DNA from: Methylobacter sp015476545
GTDB taxonomy: Bacteria; Pseudomonadota; Gammaproteobacteria; Methylococcales; Methylomonadaceae
Reading direction: 5' to 3'
DNA length: 64,000 bases
Assembly (NCBI RefSeq): GCF_052162025.1
Contig: NZ_CP197401.1
Span: 3,162,001 to 3,226,000, forward strand
Below the pieces are notes generated by a model that was not told the DNA's origin, made no database searches, and saw nothing but the letters and a program-made list of their open reading frames with translations. Each line of letters starts with the position of its first letter. The first letter of the stretch is position 1. Below, in pieces: positions 10,317 to 17,633 of this stretch. The translations under genes and the position numbers were made by a program.

Positions 10317-11261
10317 ATGGCGTATGCACCGGCAACATCAGAAATCTATGGCGACGTTTTACACGAGTGTGTGGCCTGCGGCAGCCAAAAAATAAGCTAT
10401 TGGCGGACGAAGAATTATCAGTACACGGATGGCGCTGACAACAAGGAATTCCATATCTATCGCTGCGTCGACTGCGGCACCGGTTTCCTGAACCAGCCTC
10501 CGCATGTGCAATGGCTGCAGGCCATTTACCAATACTCGGGGCAGGCGCTGACCCAACCTGTCACCATAGAGGATGTGCTGGCCAGAGAAGCCGAGTTTCC
10601 CAACTGCACGGTCGATGCCGAACGCATGGCTAAGCATGCGGACCAGTACAATTATTCCGACAACCGCCGCGCGCTGGATATCGGCTCAGGCTTTGGTTTC
10701 TACACGCGGGCGCTGAAAAAAGCGGGCTATCAGACGATCAGCATCAATCCGGGCGAATACGAAAACGAAGTGTTCCGAAAATTGAATAGCGATGAGCCGG
10801 TTCCTGTCATGTTCGAGGAGTTTGAACCGGACGAACCATTCGGCGTGGTGCTGATGTCGCAGGTGCTGGAGCATTTGCTTGAGCCGAACCGCTCCATACG
10901 CAAAGTCTCAGACTTGCTGACCACCGGCGGCGTTCTGGCCTGCGCCGTGCCTAATTATGATTCGTTCCTGGTCAAGCTGCTGGGCACGAAGGATAATGCC
11001 TGTCTGTGGGTGCCGGAGCATGTCAATTACTTTACCGAGCAAGGCCTGACAGCCCTGCTCGAACAGAACGGCTTCCATGTGGTTAAGGTGGAGCAGATCA
11101 CCCGGGTGCCGTTCAATGCGCTATCCAGACGCTTGGGGCTAAGCGGGAGACCGGCTGCCGCAGCCGACGCGCTGGTCAGGTTTGTGCAAATCCCGTTCGC
11201 CGGTCTGATGAATTTCTTCGGACTGGGCATTTACATCAATCTCTATGCGGTCAAGAAATAA
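10317..11261 (+). CDS. SAM-dependent methyltransferase with N-terminal zinc-binding motif
   Basis: Residues 15-60 hold two Cys pairs (CVACGSQ and CVDCGTGF) that form a zinc-ribbon-like head. A class I SAM-binding domain follows, with motif I LDIGSGFGFYTRAL (about 122-135) and the segment VVLMSQVLEHLLEPN (about 179-193). Proteins of this build methylate sugars or modify nucleotide sugars in surface-polysaccharide clusters. The start ATG at 10317 has AAGGA upstream. The acceptor substrate is unknown; modification of an EPS sugar is inferred from context. Confidence 0.85.
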   Translation: MAYAPATSEIYGDVLHECVACGSQKISYWRTKNYQYTDGADNKEFHIYRCVDCGTGFLNQPPHVQWLQAIYQYSGQALTQPVTIEDVLAREAEFPNCTVDAERMAKHADQYNYSDNRRALDIGSGFGFYTRALKKAGYQTISINPGEYENEVFRKLNSDEPVPVMFEEFEPDEPFGVVLMSQVLEHLLEPNRSIRKVSDLLTTGGVLACAVPNYDSFLVKLLGTKDNACLWVPEHVNYFTEQGLTALLEQNGFHVVKVEQITRVPFNALSRRLGLSGRPAAAADALVRFVQIPFAGLMNFFGLGIYINLYAVKK

Positions 11262-11301
11262 CCTTGCCGTGCATGCAAACCGGAAATTTCAGAAAGAACC
11301 T

Positions 11302-12078
11302 ATGCTGACAGTCGCTATTCTGACCAAAAACGAAGAAGCCAACCTGCCCCGTTGCCTGCAAGCCATCCCCGACCGCTATCCCATCGTCATCGTGGACTCA
11401 GGCAGCACCGATAATACATTGGCCATCGCCGAAAGCCGCGGCTGCAGGATTTACCACAACCCGTGGCCCGGCTTTGCCGAACAGCGCAATTTCGCCATCA
11501 ATCAGTGCGGCATCGACACGCCCTGGATATTGTTTGTCGACGCCGATGAAATCTATCCTGAAAAATTCTATGACTGGTTTGAATCCGGGATGCCCGACAA
11601 TGAAGCGATCGATGTGCTGATGGTGCCGTCTATCCTGTATCTTCGGGAAAAGCGCCTGGATTACGCGCCGGGCTATCCCATTTATCACCCGAGACTGGTG
11701 CGCAGGGAAACCACGCGATTTGTCCGCAACCATACAGGACACGGAGAAGCCGTTGTTAACACGTGCCGGATCGGCTACACCGACATTCCTTACGAACACT
11801 ATTTTTACCACGGCGAAATCATTGAATGGATGCACAAACATATCGGCAAGGCCGCGCAGGAAGTGCAGCTCAAGCCGACCACCGGCGCCGTGATGACTAC
11901 ACGCGGGCGACTCAGCGTCTTATTGGGGCGGTCCTGGCTAAGGATTGTCGCCCGGTTTCTATACCACTTCGTGTTGCGAGGTGGTTTTCTGGACGGCTTT
12001 GCAGGGCTGGAGTTTGCGCTCATGTTTACCTGGTATGAGGCAACCATCTATGTCCAGGCGAAGGCCGCCACTCAGTGA
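11302..12078 (+). CDS. Glycosyltransferase family 2 (WaaE/KdtX-like)
   Basis: Opens with MLTVAILTKNEEANLPRCL and contains VDSGSTDNTLAI and the DxD-type VDADEI, all typical of the GT-A fold. The overall pattern, including RNFAINQ after the NPWPGFAEQ segment, recalls WaaE-type glucosyltransferases. An in-frame earlier start at 11245 would overlap the methyltransferase and lacks a ribosome site; the ATG at 11302 follows AGAAAG and begins the conserved strand, so I chose it (258 aa). Hydrophobic residues near the C-terminus suggest membrane contact. It adds a sugar to the lipid-linked EPS unit; donor and linkage are unknown. Confidence 0.88.
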   Translation: MLTVAILTKNEEANLPRCLQAIPDRYPIVIVDSGSTDNTLAIAESRGCRIYHNPWPGFAEQRNFAINQCGIDTPWILFVDADEIYPEKFYDWFESGMPDNEAIDVLMVPSILYLREKRLDYAPGYPIYHPRLVRRETTRFVRNHTGHGEAVVNTCRIGYTDIPYEHYFYHGEIIEWMHKHIGKAAQEVQLKPTTGAVMTTRGRLSVLLGRSWLRIVARFLYHFVLRGGFLDGFAGLEFALMFTWYEATIYVQAKAATQ

Positions 12079-12089
12079 AGGTAATCAAT

Positions 12090-12971
12090 ATGAAAGTTTC
12101 ACTCGTTTTGGCAACGCTGGGAAGAGACCGCGAATTAGTTTCTTTTCTGGAGTCTTTACAGGCGCAGACCTATAAAGACTTTGAGCTGATCATTATCGAC
12201 CAGAACAAGGACGGCAAAATTGATGCTATCGTCGAATCGTTCAAGGACTGCTTTCCGGTAAACCATATCAAAGTGAATTTTGCCGGCAACGCCAGGGCGA
12301 GAGATTATGGTATCGGCTTTGCCAAAGGCGGCATCATCGCCTTCCCTGATGACGATTGCGCCTATGATCAGGATGTGCTGAAAAATGTCGTATCCGAATT
12401 TGAAAGCCGCCCAGACCTCGCCATCCTGGTGGCGGGCTCGTATGACTTTGCATCCGACCGGTTCAGCATTGGCGTCAACAGTCCCAAAGCCCAATATTTT
12501 TCACGCTTTCACATGATGGGCGTCGAGTTTACGCAGTTTTTCAACATGAGCCGGATCGACCGCAGGCAGTTTTACATGGATCATGACTTCGGCATTGGCT
12601 CGAAATATTCCGGCGGCGAAGGCTTTGAGCTCCTGTATCGGCTGCTGCGCGCCGGCTGCACTGCTTTCTATACGCCGGACATCCGGATTTATCACGCCGA
12701 CAAGGATCACTATAAGCTTGGCACCAGCCGGATGCTCATGTACTCCACCGGCGTTGGCGCTTACATTAGAAAATTCGCCAATCAGCTGGACGTGTTCATT
12801 CTGTACTACATCGTTCGCAAGATGTTCGTCGCGCCCGCCATCAAGATGCTGCTGGCCCTGGTTCTGCTGAACCCGAAAAAGCTGGCCTACTCTTTTTACA
12901 ATTTCGTCGGCGTTTGGCGCGGGTTTCTGGCCTATCAAAGCCCCGAACGCGAGCCCCACAACAGTTTTTAA
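12090..12971 (+). CDS. Glycosyltransferase family 2
   Basis: The GT-A fold begins at MKVSLVLATLGRDRELVSFL. It shows the strand ELIIIDQNKDG, the DDD-like metal site AFPDDDCAY (about residues 85-93) and SGGEGFELLYRLL, with the ExE/ED-type acid region. GAAGG lies 8 bp before the ATG at 12090; a GTG at 12075 overlaps the previous stop and is less likely. A hydrophobic C-terminal segment may tether it to the membrane. Its job is assembly of the EPS repeat unit; the specificity cannot be inferred. Confidence 0.88.
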   Translation: MKVSLVLATLGRDRELVSFLESLQAQTYKDFELIIIDQNKDGKIDAIVESFKDCFPVNHIKVNFAGNARARDYGIGFAKGGIIAFPDDDCAYDQDVLKNVVSEFESRPDLAILVAGSYDFASDRFSIGVNSPKAQYFSRFHMMGVEFTQFFNMSRIDRRQFYMDHDFGIGSKYSGGEGFELLYRLLRAGCTAFYTPDIRIYHADKDHYKLGTSRMLMYSTGVGAYIRKFANQLDVFILYYIVRKMFVAPAIKMLLALVLLNPKKLAYSFYNFVGVWRGFLAYQSPEREPHNSF

Positions 12972-13001
12972 TTATTCACAGACAGATTCAGGAAAACTAT
13001 T

Positions 13002-14204
13002 ATGAATGCAGGTATCGTTACCACGCATATACCTCCGGCCAAAGGTTACGGCGGCGTATCCGTCACAGCCAGCGTTTTGACCAAGGCCTGGGCGGAACGG
13101 GGGCACAGGATGGCGGTGGTTTCGTCCGACGAATCCATCGACGGCCGGCTGCGCCCTGAGCAGATACAGCTTGGCGAACAGGTGGAGGTCTATCTCTATC
13201 ATTGCTATGGCTTCAGACGCTGGGGCTTCGGGCTCGGCGCCATTCCGGCCTTGTTCAAATTATGCCTGCGGGCGCCGGTCGTCTATATCCACGGCATCGC
13301 CACCTGGCCTTCCACGCTGGCGGCTGTTTTCTGCGTGCTGCTGCGCCGCCCGTTCATGGTTGCCGTGCATGGCGGCTTGATGCCTGAGCATGTCGATCTG
13401 ATCCGTCGGCAGAAACCTCACAAATGGCTTTACTATAAATGGCTGACCTTTCCGACCTTGCGCCGGGCCATCGCCGTGCATTGCACCAGCGACACCGAGG
13501 CTGAAGGCGTGCGCAACGTGCTCGGCGAAGATGCCCGCATACTGCTGGTTCCCAATGGCATCGACAGCCGTGAAATTGAAGTGGCCCAACACCCGACCGG
13601 AGAAGGCATGAAGCTCTGCTTTCTCGGCCACATTCAGCAGGAAAAAGGCATCAACGCTTTTATCAGGGCCTGGCTGAAAGTCCGCCGGCCCGCCGATCGG
13701 CTGGTAGTCGCCGGCCGAAGCGTCGACGGCGACTATTTCGAAGAGTTTCAGGCGCTGGTCGAACAGGCGCAGGGCGCTATCACTTACCGGGGCTATCTGC
13801 AGCGCGATGAAGTCATGGATTTGCTGGCGTCCAGCCATTTTCTGGTGCTGCCTTCAGGGCTGGAAGAAGCCGGCGGCATGCGGGAGAACTTCGGCAATGT
13901 GGTGGCTGAAGCCCTGGCGGCGGGGCGCCCGGTTCTGGTGGCCAGAGGACTGGCCTGGGACCATATCGAATCTGCAGGCGCCGGCTTCATCTTCGATAGA
14001 AATGAAGCTTCGGTATGCGAGGTTCTGCGTAAAGCTCAAGCGCTGAACCTGCCGGAATGGCAACAGCTGTCATCCAATGGCCGGCAATACGTCGAGCAAC
14101 AGCTCGATCCCGTCAAGCTGGGCGATCGGGTCTGGCAGGTGTTGACAAGGACTGGTCTTGGCCGTGCGCAGCAAAAACTGGCGGAGGGTTCATCGTATGA
14201 GTAA
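13002..14204 (+). CDS. Glycosyltransferase family 4 (GT-B fold)
   Basis: A 400-aa GT-B enzyme. The N-terminal domain starts with TTHIPPAKGYGGVSVTASVL, the acceptor-side glycine loop of GT4 proteins. The C-terminal Glycos_transf_1 domain shows LCFLGHIQQEKGI (about residue 205) and the donor-binding EAGGMRENFGNVVAEALAAG (about 287-306), the usual E-x7-E pattern of retaining GT4 enzymes. The start ATG at 13002 lies 30 bp after the preceding gene. The last 8 bp overlap the next gene, so the two are translationally coupled. Confidence 0.9.
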   Translation: MNAGIVTTHIPPAKGYGGVSVTASVLTKAWAERGHRMAVVSSDESIDGRLRPEQIQLGEQVEVYLYHCYGFRRWGFGLGAIPALFKLCLRAPVVYIHGIATWPSTLAAVFCVLLRRPFMVAVHGGLMPEHVDLIRRQKPHKWLYYKWLTFPTLRRAIAVHCTSDTEAEGVRNVLGEDARILLVPNGIDSREIEVAQHPTGEGMKLCFLGHIQQEKGINAFIRAWLKVRRPADRLVVAGRSVDGDYFEEFQALVEQAQGAITYRGYLQRDEVMDLLASSHFLVLPSGLEEAGGMRENFGNVVAEALAAGRPVLVARGLAWDHIESAGAGFIFDRNEASVCEVLRKAQALNLPEWQQLSSNGRQYVEQQLDPVKLGDRVWQVLTRTGLGRAQQKLAEGSSYE

Positions 14205-15138
14205 GATCGGCCTTATCGTCCCTACCCTGAATGCCGGCAAGCTTTGGCAATCCTGGCTTGAAGCGTTTGAACAACAAACCCGGAAACCGGACTACCTGCT
14301 GGTGATCGACTCTTCGTCCAACGACAATACCGCAGCTCTGGCGCGCGCCCATGGCTTTACCGTGAAAGTGATCGCCAAGGCCGATTTCAACCACGGCGGG
14401 ACGCGCCAAATGGGCGTGGAGATGATGCCGGATGCCGAAATCATCGTGTTCCTGACGCAGGATGCCTTATTGGCCAACCCCGATGCCATCGAGCAGCTAT
14501 TAGCCGTATTCGAGAATAAGCGGGTCGGCGCGGCTTATGGACGCCAGCTTCCGCATCGGAATGCCGGGCCGATTGCCGCCCATGCCCGTCTTTTCAATTA
14601 TCCGCCGGAGAGCCAGCTGCGCGGTCTGGAAGACCGGGCACGTTTTGGCATTAAAACGGCCTTTATTTCCAATTCCTTCGCCGCCTATCGGCGCAGCACG
14701 CTGACCCATGTGGGCGGGTTCCCTGTCGACACTATCATGAATGAAGACACGCATGTGGCCGGGCAAATGTTGGCGGCCGGCTGGCAAATCGCTTATTGCG
14801 CCGAAGCCCAAGTGTTTCATTCTCACAACTACCATTTTATGGATGAATTCAAGCGCTACTTCGATATCGGCGTTTTCCATACTCATACGCCGTGGCTCCA
14901 GCAGTTATTTGGCGGCGCATCCGGCGAAGGGCGGCGCTATGTCATATCGGAGATGCGTTATCTGCTGAAAAAAGCGCCGTGGCTGATTCCTTCCGCCGTG
15001 CTGCGAACGATGCTCAAGTGGCTAGGATTCAAGATGGGCGGCTCCCTGCCTCGGGCCGTCAGCCAGTACCTCAGTCTGCATCGCTCTTATTGGCTTACCA
15101 TCCTGCCGGACTCTGAGGCAAAATTGAAACAAATGTAG
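14197..15138 (+). CDS. Glycosyltransferase family 2, rhamnosyltransferase-like
   Basis: GT-A fold with IGLIVPTLNAGKLW at the N-terminus, the VIDSSSNDNTAAL strand and the signature FNHGGTRQMG (about residues 63-72). The F(D/N)HGGTR box is characteristic of RfbF/WbbL/RgpF-type rhamnosyltransferases. ATG 14197 is preceded by GGAGGG and overlaps the previous stop; the longer frame from 14158 adds unconserved residues. It is the last gene of the operon and is followed by a strong dyad at 15376-15409. Rhamnose as donor is an inference from the motif. Confidence 0.87.
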   Translation: MSKIGLIVPTLNAGKLWQSWLEAFEQQTRKPDYLLVIDSSSNDNTAALARAHGFTVKVIAKADFNHGGTRQMGVEMMPDAEIIVFLTQDALLANPDAIEQLLAVFENKRVGAAYGRQLPHRNAGPIAAHARLFNYPPESQLRGLEDRARFGIKTAFISNSFAAYRRSTLTHVGGFPVDTIMNEDTHVAGQMLAAGWQIAYCAEAQVFHSHNYHFMDEFKRYFDIGVFHTHTPWLQQLFGGASGEGRRYVISEMRYLLKKAPWLIPSAVLRTMLKWLGFKMGGSLPRAVSQYLSLHRSYWLTILPDSEAKLKQM

Positions 15139-15210
15139 ACAACGCCCGTATTGCAGGTAGAGTTATCCTGCTAAAGCTATAAACAGCTGGTATTACGCAT
15201 GAGCGGTTTC

Positions 15211-15430
15211 ATCCCATTTGCCGCGCCGAGCACCGCAGCTTTCGGCGAGAACAGCCCGCAGGGGCGCTGCATGGATGCAGCGCGTTGCCAGAGGGCCAAG
15301 GATGGCCCTTCTGGCAACCCTCGGCGAAAGCGAGAAGCGCAGGAAACAAGCGGCAACCGGGCGGCCTTTTCTTTGGTTACTTTCTTTTGGCCGCGCAAAA
15401 GAAAGTAACTCGCCTTCGGGTGCGATAAAC
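15211..15430. repeat. Interspersed repeat with TTTGCCGCGCCGAGCACCGC head, copy 1 (long form)
   Basis: Begins with TTTGCCGCGCCGAGCACCGC (15217-15236), a core that recurs at 16571 and 30015. This copy continues into a GC-rich tract, including a GCCAGAGGGCC/GGCCCTTCTGGC dyad, and ends with the hairpin described next. Both strands are open for about 70-90 codons, but the predicted peptides (KESNQRKGRP-like) look like the spurious proteins that such repeats yield in many proteobacterial genomes. I treat the stretch as non-coding repeat DNA. The 413 bp between 15138 and 15551 hold no other gene. Confidence 0.65.
15376..15409. terminator. Strong hairpin after the EPS operon
   Basis: Perfect 13-bp inverted repeat GTTACTTTCTTTT / AAAAGAAAGTAAC around an 8-nt GC-rich loop. 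The arms are A/T-rich at the loop side, so this could act as a bidirectional terminator between the EPS operon (+) and the permease gene (-). It is also the end of the long repeat copy. Confidence 0.5.
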
Positions 15431-15550
15431 CCGATTAAATAAAACCGTCGCGCTAGCGACACTTTGATTAAATCTCAACTAACTGCGTAACATCAGTTAA
15501 CAGTTTATAAGCAGGATGCCCTTCAGATAGCTGGCCTTTCCGGGATTGTT

Positions 15551-16291
15551 TCAGATCCATAAGTTCCATAACCCCAAAGCGCTGACAATCACCAGACCGC
15601 CGCCAATCCAGCGCTTAAACAGCAAGTCATTGCGCATAATGGCGTCATGCGCTTTCAGCCCCAGCATATGTCCGACAGCGGCAATCGGTATCAGCGTCAG
15701 CGCAGCCAGAAAATGTAAATCAACCGACAGGGCGACGAAGGTCGTCATTTTGATGCTGACCAGGATAAACCATAGTACAAACAAGGTATCGCGCAATTGC
15801 TCCCTGCTGACATTGCGCATGTATACGGCCACCATCAAGGGGGCGCCGGTCAGAGACGTTCCGGCGATATAGCCGCCCAAGATTAACAGCAGCTTGTCCA
15901 CCCAGTTCCGGCGGCTTTCGATGGCGCGGTTGAACAGCCATGTCAAACCATAAAACAAGGTGATTGAATAAATGAACACGTTCAGCCACAAGGTCGGCAG
16001 GTTCACCAATCCGAATACGCCTATGATGGCCGGAGGAATAATATAAATCGAAGACTGCCGCAAATACCGCCAGTCGACATTATGCAGGCGGGTACGCAAT
16101 GTTAAACCGGAAAAAAACAGTAAATGCGTACTGATGATAGGCAGCCATAAGAGGGGATCATTGTGTACGAACAGCATCAGCGGCAAACCTAATGCGGCGC
16201 CGCCAAAACCAAGGCCAGTCCTTATAAAGCCAGCCCAGACAAACAATACGGCGATGACCAGCGTTTGATCAAGCGAGAAATCGAGTAACAT
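15551..16291 (-). CDS. TauE/SafE (TSUP) family membrane permease
   Basis: A 246-aa integral membrane protein with about seven to eight hydrophobic helices. The N-terminal FIRTGLGFGGAALGLPLM and the central GGYIAGTSLTGAPLMVAV (about residues 145-162) are the two repeated TSUP signatures, with Gly/Pro-rich half-helices. Family members move sulfite, sulfonates or other small organic anions; the substrate here is unknown. It stands alone, convergent with the EPS operon. The start is the ATG whose complement is at 16289-16291. Confidence 0.82.
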   Translation of the reverse strand: MLLDFSLDQTLVIAVLFVWAGFIRTGLGFGGAALGLPLMLFVHNDPLLWLPIISTHLLFFSGLTLRTRLHNVDWRYLRQSSIYIIPPAIIGVFGLVNLPTLWLNVFIYSITLFYGLTWLFNRAIESRRNWVDKLLLILGGYIAGTSLTGAPLMVAVYMRNVSREQLRDTLFVLWFILVSIKMTTFVALSVDLHFLAALTLIPIAAVGHMLGLKAHDAIMRNDLLFKRWIGGGLVIVSALGLWNLWI

Positions 16292-16570
16292 AGTTCAAAA
16301 ATTATAAAACGGCGCTCAACAATTACCGGTTTTCAGTGTCCGCTTTATCAATCTTTTTATTTCTCGGATAATTCACGGCCATTCAGGTCGCGCTAGTTTA
16401 GCAAGAAGTGAACCCAAATAATACTGACACTGACAGTCTCAGTTCGGCCAGAAGCGCTCTGTCAAAAAAATTGCTTCAATATCGGCAAAGGCCTTTAAAA
16501 GCGGCTATTTAATGCCGCGCTAATTTTTTAAACTTATAAATTGATGTTGTACATGGACGATTTTATCCCG

Positions 16571-16642
16571 TTTGCCGCGCCGAGCACCGCAGCTTTTAGC
16601 GGCGGTAGGCTGGGTTTCCGCTAAAACTCCACCCCAGCCTAC
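16571..16642. repeat. Interspersed repeat copy 2 with hairpin
   Basis: TTTGCCGCGCCGAGCACCGC recurs here at 16571-16590, followed by a perfect 10-bp stem GTAGGCTGGG/CCCAGCCTAC (16605-16614 and 16633-16642). It lies just past the stop of the repeat-rich secreted protein gene on the - strand and may end that transcript. The rest of the 380-bp gap (16292-16570) holds no recognisable gene. Confidence 0.6.
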
Positions 16643-16671
16643 ACAAGCTGTTCCCAACTATCTGACTTGGT

Positions 16672-17295
16672 TTATTCCCGATAAACAGGGGCTTGAGGGT
16701 AACCTTGTTGTTGCGGGTAACTCTGTTGTTGGGGATAGCCTTGTTGCTGCGGATAGCCCTGTTGTTGAGGATATCCTGGTTGTTGCGGATAGCCTTGTTG
16801 CTGGGGATAATATCCTGGCTGTTGCGGGTAGCCCTGTTGTTGGGGATAGCCTTGTTGCTGAGGGTAATATTCTTGCTGTTGCGGGTATCCCTGTTGCTGC
16901 GGATAACCTTGTTGTTGGGGCTGTTGATAACCATAAGGTCTGGTCGGCGGCAGTCTGCTACCCGTGATCACTTTTTTCAGGTAGCCTTTTTGCTGCATGC
17001 AGCTATCGATTTGATTTGCCGGAATCAAGGCCTTGGTCGCTACATCGATAAGGATACTCATCATATCCTGGCTTGCCGGGCCTTCATCAGCTGTGCTGGC
17101 TTGATCCTCGCAGTCTGCAGTTTCACTGGGATCGGCAAGATAGCCGTCGCGGTCAACCCATATTGTTCTTTGTTTAGGTGCGGCATAGGCGGATGTTAAT
17201 CCAGCCGAGGCCATAACGGTTAACAGCAGACCGGCTGCTTTTAAATAATGACCACGGTGTAGAATGGGTGCATGATTCTTAGAAATCAAATTCAT
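16672..17295 (-). CDS. Secreted protein with a Gln/Pro/Gly/Tyr-rich repeat tail
   Basis: A 207-aa protein. The frame opens at 17406, but the ATG at 17295 starts a proper signal peptide (hydrophobic AAGLLLTVMASAGLTSAYA, cleavage after AYA), so I chose it. The mature part has about 90 ordered-looking residues containing two Cys (in ADCEDQ and DSCMQQKG) that could form a disulfide. The last 80 or so residues are about eleven tandem YPQQQG-type hexamers. I do not recognise the ordered domain. Such tails are flexible and may self-associate or bind surfaces; a role in adhesion or matrix is speculation. Confidence 0.75.
   Translation of the reverse strand: MNLISKNHAPILHRGHYLKAAGLLLTVMASAGLTSAYAAPKQRTIWVDRDGYLADPSETADCEDQASTADEGPASQDMMSILIDVATKALIPANQIDSCMQQKGYLKKVITGSRLPPTRPYGYQQPQQQGYPQQQGYPQQQEYYPQQQGYPQQQGYPQQPGYYPQQQGYPQQPGYPQQQGYPQQQGYPQQQSYPQQQGYPQAPVYRE
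16687..16930 (-). repeat. Tandem 18-bp repeats encoding YPQQQG
   Basis: About eleven near-identical 18-bp units, read on the - strand as YPQQQG with variants YPQQPG, YPQQQE and YPQQQS. Two units carry an additional Tyr codon (a YY junction). Synonymous and single-residue differences between units show the array is not brand-new, but it should still be prone to copy-number change by slippage. Confidence 0.9.
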
Positions 17296-17633
17296 GGTGA
17301 GCTCTTTATGTTTAAACCAAAACAGTAATTTTCCGACTAATCGCTGAAGTACAGATAGAATATAGTATAAAGCAATGGGTTCTGGATGCTCTATCGTCAA
17401 ATCCAAATTGTGTGAGACCGGGACAGTGGCCGAGCGCGCCGATTGGCTGAATTACCCGCATCGCCTCCGCGAAAGCTACGAACGCCTGGCTTGAAGCGGG
17501 AGTTCCCAAACAGATTCTAAGAAAACAAGCTCATAACGCACGCCAATAAAGAAGAATGCCCAAATGGGCGGCATGAACCTGCCTGAATCCGCCAGGTCCA
17601 ATTGCATGCTTTCCTCTTTGTGGAGACAGTTCA
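17296..17633. other. Intergenic region with no recognisable gene
   Basis: Divergent promoter region between the repeat-tail protein (-) and the glucosidase (+). A short + strand stretch near 17430-17490 can be read as ERADWLNYPHRLRESYERLA and may be a relic, but I cannot place it in a family. Confidence 0.4.

Noticed and set aside
15193..15462. Overlapping 70-90-codon frames on both strands in the repeat after the EPS operon
   Set aside because: Open on both strands, low complexity, and inside a repeat with hairpins; peptides of the KESNQRKGRP type are typical of spurious annotations in repeats.
16693..17199. 168-codon + strand frame of alternating Leu/Arg/Val repeats
   Set aside because: It is the antisense of the YPQQQG repeat array; the - strand frame has a signal peptide.
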